Positions 37,944-46,983 of a stretch of DNA of 64,000 bases are shown piece by piece (positions within the stretch are counted from its first letter, which is position 1; every line of letters starts with the position of its first letter). The stretch lies in assembly GCF_013265555.1 (NCBI RefSeq), contig NZ_CP041345.1:2216581-2280580 (forward strand). Reading direction: 5' to 3'. The notes below the pieces were generated by a model. It saw nothing but the letters and a program-made list of their open reading frames with translations, was not told the DNA's origin and searched no databases. The translations under genes and the position numbers were made by a program. This stretch comes from Tenuifilum thalassicum (lineage in GTDB: Bacteria; Bacteroidota; Bacteroidia; Bacteroidales; Tenuifilaceae).

Positions 37944-39725
37944 ATGTATATATCAGAATTAAAACTATGGAATTTTAGGAAATACGGACAAGATGAATGG
38001 AATTTGGAAAAACCACATCTTGTTGTTCCTTTTAATTCGGGTACGAATGTACTTATTGGTGAAAATGATTCTGGCAAAACGGCCATTATTGATGCCATAA
38101 AATTAGTTTTAAAAACACATGCTTACGAATGGATAAAAGTTGAAAAAGAGGACTTTTATGAGAATTCGGATAAACTACGTATTGAAATTATATTTAGAGG
38201 ATTAAAGGACGAGGAAGCAAAAAACTTTACCGAGTGGTTAGGTTGGGAGGGTGAAGGAGATTATGCAAAACCTGTTTTAAGATTAATTCTTTATGTAGAG
38301 CAAAAAAACGAACGGATATTACCGTATGAAGTTAAAGCCGGGATGGGCGAAACCGGTTATTCTTTAAATGCAGAAGCTAGAGATTATCTAAAATCAACAT
38401 ATCTTAAAGCTTTACGCGATGCTGATAATGAATTAATCGCCAAAAGGAACTCTCGATTATCTCAAATACTACAAGGGCACGAATTATTCAAGAAAAAAGA
38501 AGGTGGAGAAAAACACGAATTTGAGAAATGGCTTATTGAAACCAATGAGAAAATAAGGAATTGGTTTAATGATGCAAATAGTAAAAATGGAATTAAAAGT
38601 AATAAAGAGCAAATAAAAGATGTAATTGATAATTTTTTACAAGCATTTATCGATGACAAAATAGGTTCTGAATTAAAATTATCTGATCCTGAGATAAAAG
38701 CCATTTTAGAAAAAATATCATTAGAAATTGAAGGTGCCAAAAATTTAGGCTTGGGAACAATGAACCGTCTTTATATGGCAGCCGAACTATTACATCTGAA
38801 AAAAGATTGGAATGGATTGAAGCTGGCTTTGGTAGAAGAATTAGAAGCACATTTACATCCACAAGCACAAATGAAAGTTATTGAAGCATTACAGAAAGAA
38901 AGGGATATACAGTTTATTCTTACAACACACAGCCCAAACCTTGCTTCTAAAGTAGATATTCAAAATCTTATTATTTGTAAAGATAAAGATGTATATTCGC
39001 TTAGTGATGATAAAACTAAACTCTACAAAAGTGATTACAAATTTCTCAAAAGGTTTTTAGATGTAACAAAATCAAATTTGTTTTTTGCCAAAGGTGTTAT
39101 TATTGTTGAAGGAATGTCTGAAGAAATAATTATTCCTGAAATAGCAAAAAAACTTGGATATGATTTAACCAAACACGAAGTATCAATAGTTAATGTAGGT
39201 TCTACAGCATATCTGCATTTTGCGAAAATATTTTTAAGAAACGACGGGAAAGAATTAAATATTCCGGTTTCTGTTGTAACCGATTTAGATGTAAGACCAA
39301 TAGACAATGGAACATTTGAAGAAGAAAAAGAAAACCAAAGAAGACAATGCATTAAAGAAAGTTTTGAGGCCTTCAATGACACTACAGTAAAATTGCTAAT
39401 TGCAAAACAATGGACATTAGAATGGTGCTTATATAAATCAAAATATTTATCTAAATTTTTTAAAGAATCAGTTTCTGAAGTTCATTCTGGCACTGAAGAA
39501 TTTAAAAAAGATGGTGATAATTTTAAACCTGAATTTGAATCAAAATTTATCGATAAATTGGCTAAGAAGTCAGGAACTTCATCAATTGATAAAGTTGCAA
39601 TTGCAGGAGTGCTTGCAGAAAAAATATCCGTAGATAATACTTTAATAATATCAGAAGACGATGAATTTATAAAATACATCATTGATGCAATAAAACACGC
39701 TTGCAGAATACAAAATGGAAATTAA
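37944..39725 (+). CDS. gajA: Gabija GajA: OLD-family ATPase/TOPRIM endonuclease
   Basis: A 593-residue OLD (overcoming lysogenization defect) nuclease. The N-terminal SMC/ABC-type ATPase has Walker A GENDSGKT (39-46), signature-like LGLGTMNRLYMAAEL (about 270), Walker B LALVEELEAHLHP with E298/E299 (297-306), and THSPNLASKV. The C-terminal TOPRIM nuclease has VEGMSEE (388-394) and TDLDVRP (D447, D449). In Gabija, GajA is a DNA-nicking nuclease restrained by ATP and activated when phage replication depletes nucleotides. It is slightly longer than the Bacillus cereus protein. Its last 11 bp overlap gajB, which is the diagnostic neighbour for class-2 OLD proteins. Confidence 0.86.
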   Translation: MYISELKLWNFRKYGQDEWNLEKPHLVVPFNSGTNVLIGENDSGKTAIIDAIKLVLKTHAYEWIKVEKEDFYENSDKLRIEIIFRGLKDEEAKNFTEWLGWEGEGDYAKPVLRLILYVEQKNERILPYEVKAGMGETGYSLNAEARDYLKSTYLKALRDADNELIAKRNSRLSQILQGHELFKKKEGGEKHEFEKWLIETNEKIRNWFNDANSKNGIKSNKEQIKDVIDNFLQAFIDDKIGSELKLSDPEIKAILEKISLEIEGAKNLGLGTMNRLYMAAELLHLKKDWNGLKLALVEELEAHLHPQAQMKVIEALQKERDIQFILTTHSPNLASKVDIQNLIICKDKDVYSLSDDKTKLYKSDYKFLKRFLDVTKSNLFFAKGVIIVEGMSEEIIIPEIAKKLGYDLTKHEVSIVNVGSTAYLHFAKIFLRNDGKELNIPVSVVTDLDVRPIDNGTFEEEKENQRRQCIKESFEAFNDTTVKLLIAKQWTLEWCLYKSKYLSKFFKESVSEVHSGTEEFKKDGDNFKPEFESKFIDKLAKKSGTSSIDKVAIAGVLAEKISVDNTLIISEDDEFIKYIIDAIKHACRIQNGN

Positions 39726-41802
39726 AGAGGAACATATTAGAGAAACTGAAAGATTACTTATAAATGGGAACCTGTTTGATACTGATGAACGAGTTCCATT
39801 TATTAAAAATCTTGATTCTTGCGATTTATTGGCAGTTCCAGGAAGTGGGAAAACCACAGTTCTACTTGCTAAACTTTATTGTTTGGCAAAACACTTACCG
39901 TTTAAAGATGGTTCTGGAATTTTAGTTTTATCACATACCAATACAGCTGTTAATGAAATTGAAAAAAGCTTAAAAAAAGTTGTTCCGATTCTTTTTGAAT
40001 ATCCCAATTTTGTCGGTACTGTTCAGAGTTTTGTAAATAAGTTCTTAGCAAATCCTGCTTGCTTTTTAAAATACGGTTCGTATATACATCAGAATGATAA
40101 TGATATTTATGAGAAAGAAGCAGAAAAGTTTTATTATTCTTTACCCTGGAAGAATACAGAACCGAAGGGATTGCGAAATAAATTATTTGGCAAAGTTAAC
40201 CATGGGAAAGGTACTATTTCTCCTGATGAAAAACAGCAAAATGTTATTGAATTCCTAAAATATTTTGAATTAGATATTATTGAAAGAAAAATTAAGTACA
40301 ATAATAAACCTTTCTATACTTTTAATGGGACTGCTCAACCATATTATTTAGAATTGGAGCAATGGAAAGAGGATTTATTTTCCAAAGGCATTTTGAATTA
40401 TCGGGATTCATTTTATTTAGGCGATTGGTTTATAGAAAACAATCCACGGATAACTAGCTTATTAAAAAAGCGTTTCAAATATGTATTTATAGATGAAATG
40501 CAAGATTTAGAAAAATACCAGATAGATATTATCGACAAAATATTTTATACTCCTGAATCACAGTCAACAATTCAAAGAATTGGCGATATAAATCAATCAA
40601 TATATAATTCCGGCAAAAAAGTAAAAGTTGAAACAGACTGGCAACCACGAGAACCAGTTATGTATTTAAGAGATTCATACCGCTTAACAAAGGAAAACGC
40701 AGATATTGTAAATTTTTTTACGCTAGACCGTCAGCAAGATGAAAATGGAAATCAAAGGTTTGTGGTTAATGGAAAGAGGGAATTAGTTAATGCGATAAAA
40801 CCACATTTAATTCTATTTGATAAAACCACAAAAGGTAAATTAAAAGAAAAATTCAAAGAGTTAATTAAAGAGAATCAATTAGATCAAACTGTTGAAGGGA
40901 AAAAATATGGCTTTAAAATTATTGGCTGGAGTGCAAAATGGGAGGACGAAGAAAATCACGATGGCAAATTTAGATTAGAAGATATTTTTGAAGAATATAA
41001 AAAAGACAACTCTTCCATAAAAGAAACATACACTTCATTAAGTGAATATTTACAGTATTTTGACAAAAATAAAAGAACATTAAAAGCGGCAAGAAAAGCT
41101 ATTTTAAATGCATTAATTCATATACTCAGAATTGAAAATAAAAAACACGCCGTCACTGTTAGAAGGAAAGATAAAGAAAGATACTACACTAAAAAGGATT
41201 TGATAAAATACATTCAAGAAGAGAAAAATGGCAGCAATTATGAAGAATTTAAAAGTAAACTCTATAAATGGTCTTTTGATTTAGCTGTAAAACAAAAGCA
41301 TGAGGAAGTTTATCACTGTATAAAGGATTTTATTAATAGTGATTTTAAAGAATGGTTTGGTTTTGAAATTACTAACGAAACGCAAAATTTTATAGGGAGA
41401 AATTTTGAGAAATTAATACAAGTAGAGGATAAACAGGAAAATAAACAAAAAGAAGGCATTAATATTGAAATCGGTACTGTTCATTCTGTTAAGGGCCAGA
41501 CACATTGTGCTACAATGTATGTGGAAACTGCCTATCAAAGACCTACTTATGAAACTCAAAAAATCATTAAGAATACATCAAATCCTTTATTATTTCATGA
41601 ACATAATTGTAATGGAACATATGATAAGCAAGCTTTAAAAATGATGTATGTCGGATTTTCTCGACCTACGCATCTATTGTGTTTTGCTGTTTTAAAAGAA
41701 AATGTAAAAGACAAAATAGAAAACTATAAGAATGCAGGTTGGGAAATATTTGATTTAACTGAAAACGGCAATGATAAGAATAACATAAACAAATTGCACT
41801 AA
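39715..41802 (+). CDS. gajB: Gabija GajB: UvrD/Rep-like superfamily-1 helicase
   Basis: A 695-residue SF1A helicase with Walker A AVPGSGKTT (40-48), LSHTNTAVNEIE (motif Ia), FIDEMQDL (D260-E261, motif II), RIGDINQSIYNSG (motif III), GTVHSVKGQTH (motif V, from 587) and MYVGFSRPTHLL (motif VI, near 645). It overlaps gajA by 11 bp, as in Gabija operons, where GajB binds the GajA tetramer and is needed for immunity. It is about 200 residues longer than the commonly cited Bacillus GajB. The extra length lies between motifs III and V (about 330-570) and may be an enlarged 2B-type domain. Confidence 0.85.
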   Translation: MEIKEEHIRETERLLINGNLFDTDERVPFIKNLDSCDLLAVPGSGKTTVLLAKLYCLAKHLPFKDGSGILVLSHTNTAVNEIEKSLKKVVPILFEYPNFVGTVQSFVNKFLANPACFLKYGSYIHQNDNDIYEKEAEKFYYSLPWKNTEPKGLRNKLFGKVNHGKGTISPDEKQQNVIEFLKYFELDIIERKIKYNNKPFYTFNGTAQPYYLELEQWKEDLFSKGILNYRDSFYLGDWFIENNPRITSLLKKRFKYVFIDEMQDLEKYQIDIIDKIFYTPESQSTIQRIGDINQSIYNSGKKVKVETDWQPREPVMYLRDSYRLTKENADIVNFFTLDRQQDENGNQRFVVNGKRELVNAIKPHLILFDKTTKGKLKEKFKELIKENQLDQTVEGKKYGFKIIGWSAKWEDEENHDGKFRLEDIFEEYKKDNSSIKETYTSLSEYLQYFDKNKRTLKAARKAILNALIHILRIENKKHAVTVRRKDKERYYTKKDLIKYIQEEKNGSNYEEFKSKLYKWSFDLAVKQKHEEVYHCIKDFINSDFKEWFGFEITNETQNFIGRNFEKLIQVEDKQENKQKEGINIEIGTVHSVKGQTHCATMYVETAYQRPTYETQKIIKNTSNPLLFHEHNCNGTYDKQALKMMYVGFSRPTHLLCFAVLKENVKDKIENYKNAGWEIFDLTENGNDKNNINKLH

Positions 41803-42137
41803 GATCAACTACATAATAGCAATCTATCTGGCATGAGAATTAAAGTATGGACTATAGTTTATATCAAACTTGGCAAGTGCCAATTTGAAAAACCACCCCA
41901 ATTAATAAAAACTCTTAACATTAAGGCGTATATAAAAGTAGCCTTGAAAAGTTATTAATCAATCTAAGTTATCACTATATTCCCTTTCGCCTAAGAACAT
42001 CTAAATCGGAAATGGCAAAATTAACTGACACAATAATTTGAACACTCCACTTTTGAATACTTCTACCTCCTTAACTGAAAAACTAGCCACACATAAACAA
42101 AGGCAAACACACTTCATCAAAATAGCATCTAGCATTG
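41803..42137. other. AT-rich stretch, right flank of the defence island
   Basis: No supported gene. It separates gajB from a convergent symporter gene and holds a strong hairpin (separate entry). I see no tRNA, integrase or direct repeat matching the left flank, so the island's ends cannot be set from sequence alone. Confidence 0.45.
41864..41888. repeat. Inverted repeat after gajB
   Basis: TCAAA-C-TTGGCA, AG, TGCCAATTTGA: 11 pairs with one bulged C and a tiny loop. The tail is A-rich on the plus strand and gives T-rich sequence only on the minus strand, so a terminator role for gajB is uncertain. It may be an island-edge structure. Confidence 0.45.
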
Positions 42138-43601
42138 CTACACCTTTCCAACAACCACTCCCCTTTTACGAGTAACTAGCAGCAAAAAGAAAACTATGGC
42201 TCCATTCACAATAAGCAGTTCAAATCCAAACTTATAGCTATTAAATAGTATATCGGAATACTTGTTTAGTAGAAAACATATTGCTGGTGACAACACAGCA
42301 ATGAATGGGACTAACCTATCATTCACCTGAAAACGAGTAAACAGACCAAAGGCGTATAGCCCCAGTAGAGGTCCATAGGTGTAACCTGCAATGGTAAAAA
42401 TAGCATCAATTACTGAACGATCATTAAAGGAGTTAAACACAACAATTACAACAATCATTAAAGCCGACAAAGCTACATGAACCCATTGCCTTACTTTTCT
42501 TAACGAATCCTCATCTAAGCCATTTGTATCTAAAATGTCAATAGTAAATGATGTTGTAAGAGCTGTTAAGGCAGAATCGGCACTTGAGTAGGCAGCGGCA
42601 ATCAAGCCTAGGAAAAATAGCACACCTACTATAGGAGGCAGGTAGCCTTGTGTTGCTATTGTTGGGAAAAGATCATCGGTTAGTTTTGGAATTGCAATAC
42701 CCTTTTGCATAGCGAACATGTAGAGTAATACACCCAACGATAAAAACAGAATATTCACAGGCAGAAAAGCAAATCCGTACCAGTACATGTTTTTCCGAGC
42801 ATCCTTAAAGTTCTTGCAGCTCAAATTCTTTTGCATCATGTCTTGGTCAAGCCCAGTCATTACAATTGTTATAAAAGCCCCGCTCAAAAATTGCTTCCAA
42901 AAGAAGAAACGATTATTCACATCGTCAAAAAACCAGACCCTAGAGAGCTCGCTACGAGTTACCGCATTGACAATACCTGTAAACGAAAGACCCAATTCTT
43001 TTGAAACGAAAAAAATTGTCAACCCAACAGCCAATAACATGGCTAGAGCCTGAAAAGCATCGGTCCACAACACTGTTCGCACCCCACCCTTACGGGTATA
43101 TAGCCAAATCATTATAACGGTTAATGTTACGGTTACCCAGAATGGTATACCCAATGCATTAAAAACGCTAATTTGAAGCACATTAGAAACAATAAATAAT
43201 CTGAATGCAGCGCCTATTATTCTTGAAATCAAAAACAACGCCGCACCAGTTTTATATGAGAAAAAACCAAACCTAGTTTCAAGATAAGTGTATATTGATT
43301 TTAAGTTCAGACGATAGTAAAGGGGGAGCAAAACGTTTGCCACCACAAAATACCCCAGCAAATAGCCTAGAACCATTTGCAAATATGAAAAATGGCTAGT
43401 TAAAACCCATCCCGGAACAGAAATAAATGTTACTCCCGATATTGAGGTCCCAATCATCGCTATTGAAACCAAATACCATGGCGATTTCCTATTGCCTATA
43501 AAAAAAGTATCGTTATTAGAATTCCGTGACGAGAAATACGAGATAAAAAACAGCACAATAAAATACGAAACAATTACTCCAATAATTAAGCTAATAGACA
43601 T
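42138..43601 (-). CDS. Sodium:solute symporter (SSS family)
   Basis: A 487-residue membrane protein with about 13 hydrophobic segments. Family features include FFIGNRKSPWYLVSIAMIGTSISGVTFISVPGWV near the start, the DQDMMQKNLSCKN segment, and GLIAAAYSSADSALTALTTSFTIDI, the SSS signature region near the Na+ site. It imports a small organic solute with sodium; the solute cannot be named. A CAAAAATA on the plus strand at 43640-43647 reads TATTTTTG on the minus strand and could be its -7 element. Confidence 0.9.
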   Translation of the reverse strand: MSISLIIGVIVSYFIVLFFISYFSSRNSNNDTFFIGNRKSPWYLVSIAMIGTSISGVTFISVPGWVLTSHFSYLQMVLGYLLGYFVVANVLLPLYYRLNLKSIYTYLETRFGFFSYKTGAALFLISRIIGAAFRLFIVSNVLQISVFNALGIPFWVTVTLTVIMIWLYTRKGGVRTVLWTDAFQALAMLLAVGLTIFFVSKELGLSFTGIVNAVTRSELSRVWFFDDVNNRFFFWKQFLSGAFITIVMTGLDQDMMQKNLSCKNFKDARKNMYWYGFAFLPVNILFLSLGVLLYMFAMQKGIAIPKLTDDLFPTIATQGYLPPIVGVLFFLGLIAAAYSSADSALTALTTSFTIDILDTNGLDEDSLRKVRQWVHVALSALMIVVIVVFNSFNDRSVIDAIFTIAGYTYGPLLGLYAFGLFTRFQVNDRLVPFIAVLSPAICFLLNKYSDILFNSYKFGFELLIVNGAIVFFLLLVTRKRGVVVGKV

Positions 43602-43691
43602 AACTTTCTTTTTTCATTCAACTTAAAAAAGCAACCCGACAAAAATAGTATACATTTCTCAACTTATTTTCAACAAATACGTTTAAAGCAT

Positions 43692-43699
43692 TAGTTTTG
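43692..43699 (+). promoter_or_regulatory. Possible -7 element for recR
   Basis: TAGTTTTG fits TAnnTTTG and lies 16 bases before the recR start, giving a very short leader. The -33 element is not clear. Confidence 0.3.
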
Positions 43700-43715
43700 T
43701 CAACAAAAAGTAGAA

Positions 43716-44345
43716 ATGCAGCCTTACAACTATCCTTCAAAATATTTAGAAAACGCCGTTGAAGAATTTGCAAAACTCCCAGGCATTGGCCGCAGGACTG
43801 CTCTGCGGTTAGTCCTGCATCTTTTAAACAAGCCTAAAGAAGAGGTAGAGCAATTCAGTGCCACTTTAAATGAGATGGTACAAAACATTCACTTTTGCTC
43901 AATTTGCCACAATATTTCTGATAATGATATTTGTTCAATCTGTTCATCTACATCACGAGACAAAACAACCATTTGCGTTGTTGAAACAATAAAGGATGTG
44001 ATGAGCATTGAAAATACAATGCAGTACAAAGGCCTTTATCATGTTTTAGGTGGAGTAATCAACCCCATGGAAGGTGTTGGACCAGCTGATTTGAACATCG
44101 AATCTTTAGTTAATCGACTCAAAAGCAACGACATAAACGAGGTTATTATGGCACTAAGCGCCACAACAGAAGGCGATACGACAAACTTCTACATTTATAA
44201 AAAAATAAAAGATTATAACATTGTGGTAACTACACTTGCAAGAGGTGTTGCATTTGGCAATGAGCTCGAATACACCGATGAAATTACTTTGGGGCGTGCA
44301 CTGCTAAACAGGGTAAAATTTAATAATTCATTCTCCGTGGAATAA
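43716..44345 (+). CDS. recR: Recombination mediator RecR
   Basis: A 209-residue RecR. The N-terminal helix-hairpin-helix (EFAKLPGIGRRTALRLVLHLL), the C4 zinc finger (CSICHNISDNDICSIC), the Toprim domain (ICVVETIKDVMSIENT, VLGGVINPMEGVGP) and the Walker-B-like end (ALSATTEGDTT, TTLARGVAFGNELEYTDEITLGRAL) appear in family order. It works with RecO and RecF to load RecA at gaps. Confidence 0.96.
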   Translation: MQPYNYPSKYLENAVEEFAKLPGIGRRTALRLVLHLLNKPKEEVEQFSATLNEMVQNIHFCSICHNISDNDICSICSSTSRDKTTICVVETIKDVMSIENTMQYKGLYHVLGGVINPMEGVGPADLNIESLVNRLKSNDINEVIMALSATTEGDTTNFYIYKKIKDYNIVVTTLARGVAFGNELEYTDEITLGRALLNRVKFNNSFSVE

Positions 44346-44402
44346 TTTTTTGGACTTTCCCGAAAAGATTGTAATTTTAACAATAATATTTTAAATACGC
44401 CT

Positions 44403-45131
44403 ATGTTAAGATATTTTTCAACCCTACTTGTTTTTTGCTCTTTTTCGGCTTTTGTTTTTGCCCAGTCTGATGTTAACGAATTAATTGAGTCGGGTAATCA
44501 AAAAATAAAAGAACGAAACTTTAAAGCAGCATCAAGTGATTTTAAAAATGCTTTAGAAATTTCACCTGATGATACGGCGGCACTCAATGGTATTATACTG
44601 ACATACATATATTTAAAAGATTTTCGTGAGGCTAACAAATGGATAGAGCAAGCACTTGAGAAACACCCTGAGAACCCAGCATTTCTTTACAGACGAGGCA
44701 TTGTCAATAATCTTAACGATAATTACGAAAAAGCGATAAGCGACTTTGAAGAGGCTCTTGCTAAAAAGCCTTACACATCCTTAACCATACAAATCCTTTT
44801 AAATAAGGCATCCTCGCATTATAAACTTGAACAGTACAACGAAGCGTTAGACATTTATAATAAAGTAATCGAACTTGACCCTCGTAATTTTAAGGCATAC
44901 AACTTCAGAGGGCTGGTTAACTTCAAACTTGGGTATTTTGTCGACGCTGTAACAGATTACACAAAGGCTATTGATTTAGACCCATCTTACCCTCTACCAT
45001 ACTACAACAGAGGAATGAGCTTACTTAAACTCAATGAGCTTCAATCTGCTTGCTCTGATTTTAGAAAAGCTTGTCAATTAGGCTATGTTAACTCATGCAA
45101 AATGGTTGTTGCAGAGTGTGGGGTAAAATAG
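44403..45131 (+). CDS. Secreted TPR-repeat protein
   Basis: A 242-residue protein with a signal peptide (about 1-21, FVFAQSD) and five or six TPR units, e.g. NELIESGNQKIKERNFKAA, PAFLYRRGIVNNLNDNYEKAISDFEEAL, SHYKLEQYNEALDIYNKVIELDP, AYNFRGLVNFKLGYFVDAVTDYTKAID and PYYNRGMSLLKLNELQSACSDF. It is probably a periplasmic scaffold. The last two cysteines (CKMVVAEC) could pair. A hairpin (GGTTCTT/AAGAACC, 45131-45154) follows without a T tail. Confidence 0.88.
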   Translation: MLRYFSTLLVFCSFSAFVFAQSDVNELIESGNQKIKERNFKAASSDFKNALEISPDDTAALNGIILTYIYLKDFREANKWIEQALEKHPENPAFLYRRGIVNNLNDNYEKAISDFEEALAKKPYTSLTIQILLNKASSHYKLEQYNEALDIYNKVIELDPRNFKAYNFRGLVNFKLGYFVDAVTDYTKAIDLDPSYPLPYYNRGMSLLKLNELQSACSDFRKACQLGYVNSCKMVVAECGVK

Positions 45132-45463
45132 GTTCTTTTTAATGGCCAAGAACCAATATACATTCATAGGCTTCATAAAGACTATCACAAATCAATTAGC
45201 GCAAACTTTCTTTTGGAGTGCTTAACGTAATGTTCAAAATCTTATAGACTGATTACAGCCTTCAAATCAATGTGTTAACACCACAAACAACATCTCTTTA
45301 ATTAAATAATTGTTAAACCGCTCAACACTAGCAAAAACAACTTGTTATATATCAAAATTTCAACTATCGAAACATAATCATAGAAACATTCTGCACCCTA
45401 AATTCGTTATAAAAGAAAGTATTAGAACATCTTTTTAAATTTTATTGTTTAAATAAATAGTTA
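45132..45463. other. Intergenic stretch upstream of the PD40 gene
   Basis: About 330 bases with no supported gene. It begins with an imperfect hairpin at 45131-45154 and ends at the promoter of the next gene; the rest is AT-rich with nothing recognisable. Confidence 0.5.
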
Positions 45464-45471
45464 TATCTTTG
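45445..45471 (+). promoter_or_regulatory. Promoter for the PD40 protein
   Basis: TTG (45445-45447) and TATCTTTG (45464-45471), spaced by 16 bases, fit the Bacteroidota -33/-7 pattern with a slightly short spacer. The TTG inside the -7 element (45469) is in frame with the gene, but it would lie upstream of the RNA start, so the real start is downstream. Confidence 0.42.
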
Positions 45472-45531
45472 AAGAATAATTCTTTATATAAGAGTTTTAA
45501 GGCAAAGTTTATTAACTTTGAAGAGATAGGT

Positions 45532-46827
45532 ATGCGTAGCATGAGGGCATTTATTTTTACATATTTACTACTACTTTCATTTTCCAGCACTAGTGCACAA
45601 CGTAATACATATTTCCGTAGAGTTTTTGTTGATGCAGAGTATTACTTGCTATACGAAGAATATAAAGATGCTCTCCCTCTATACAAAGAATTACACAAAG
45701 CCTTTCCAAACAACTACAACATTGCTTATAGGCTAGGCCTTTGCTACCTTAACATCCCTCCAGAAAGATCAAAATCTATCCCCTATTTTGAAAAGGCGAT
45801 TACTGCAATCACCGATAACTATAAAGAAGGATATTTTACAGAAAACAAAGCACCCAAAGAAGCCTACTTTTACTATGGGCAAGCACTCAGGTCTATCGGG
45901 CAACTCGACAAAGCACAAAAAGCATTTGAGCAATATAAATTGCTACTAAAAAGCAACGAGATTAAAAAGTTGAGACTGGTAAAAAAGGAGCTAGAATCTA
46001 TTCAAACAGCCAAGTATTTTCTGGCAAACCCCTTTAACCATAAAATAGCTGCAGTAGGCAGAAACATAACTACTCGATTCCCAGAGGTGAACCCAGTATC
46101 AGACAATTCGGGTAATACCATTGTTTATACATCAGTTCAGAAATTTTACAATGCCATACTAATAAGCAACCGAAGGAATGAGTTTTGGAATAATCCTTTA
46201 AACTTAAATCCACAACTTTATGCCGATGGCGAAATTCGAACTGTAGGTATTACTTCTAACGGTAACATTCTACTTCTATCTCGTAACGACAACGACATTT
46301 TCAACCTTTACTACAGTACATACGACAAGGAAACAAACTCATGGACACCTATTACAAAATTCCCTAAAACGATTAACACATCTAAAAGCTGGCAAACATT
46401 TGGTTCGCTTTCTAAAAATGGCGATACCCTTTACTTTAGCAGTAATAGGCCTGGGGGCTTTGGTGGTTTTGACATCTGGATGTCGGTTAAAACCTCGGCT
46501 GGCTGGTCGGAGCCTATTAACTTAGGGAAAAACATCAACTCTCCATTCGATGAAACAGCCCCATTCCTTACTGAGAATGGCAAGAGGCTTTTCTTCAGCT
46601 CAAATGGTCATAAAACCATGGGTGGTTTTGACATATTCTACTCTAACCTTGAAAACAACACTTGGAGTATACCTCAGAACTTAGGATATCCGCTCAACAC
46701 CACCGACGATGAAGAGTTCTTTTTCCCAATTAAAAACGGTAAAGAGGGATTCTTCTCCAAATATTCAAATGGCAAAAACGACGAAGATATCTATCACGTA
46801 ACCTTTGAGCCTAAAGTATTTAGGTAA
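45532..46827 (+). CDS. TPR plus PD40 (WD40-like beta-propeller) envelope protein
   Basis: A 431-residue protein with the start set at ATG 45532 (ATG 45541 is also possible), where a signal peptide begins (MRAFIFTYLLLLSFSSTSAQ). The N-terminal third has TPR-like helices (AEYYLLYEEYKDALPLYKEL, GYFTENKAPKEAYFYYGQAL). The rest is a propeller with PD40 blades: NGDTLYFSSNRPGGFGGFDIWMS, ENGKRLFFSSNGHKTMGGFDIFYS, and a final DEEFFFPIKNGKEGFFSK. This resembles the N-terminal part of OmpA-linked PorE-like and gliding-associated proteins, but no OmpA peptidoglycan-binding domain follows. It precedes the T9SS cluster. Confidence 0.85.
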   Translation: MRSMRAFIFTYLLLLSFSSTSAQRNTYFRRVFVDAEYYLLYEEYKDALPLYKELHKAFPNNYNIAYRLGLCYLNIPPERSKSIPYFEKAITAITDNYKEGYFTENKAPKEAYFYYGQALRSIGQLDKAQKAFEQYKLLLKSNEIKKLRLVKKELESIQTAKYFLANPFNHKIAAVGRNITTRFPEVNPVSDNSGNTIVYTSVQKFYNAILISNRRNEFWNNPLNLNPQLYADGEIRTVGITSNGNILLLSRNDNDIFNLYYSTYDKETNSWTPITKFPKTINTSKSWQTFGSLSKNGDTLYFSSNRPGGFGGFDIWMSVKTSAGWSEPINLGKNINSPFDETAPFLTENGKRLFFSSNGHKTMGGFDIFYSNLENNTWSIPQNLGYPLNTTDDEEFFFPIKNGKEGFFSKYSNGKNDEDIYHVTFEPKVFR

Positions 46828-46983
46828 TTAGCGCTTAATGGGTCTAGTGCAATAAATTTACTTCCCACTAGTAAATAATTTCCTGCACATCTGCTATTCT
46901 TTAGCAATCCCCTACATAGCCTAGCATACAGATAAAAAACAAGAAAAACAACCGCTTAGCACATTCTAAGTTTCAATGTTGAT

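Noticed and set aside
37859-37978. A 39-codon frame overlapping the gajA start
   Set aside because: No supporting start signal or homology; it is probably chance in AT-rich DNA.
45469-45531. TTG start for the PD40 protein
   Set aside because: It lies within a good -7 promoter element, and a signal peptide begins at 45532 or 45541.
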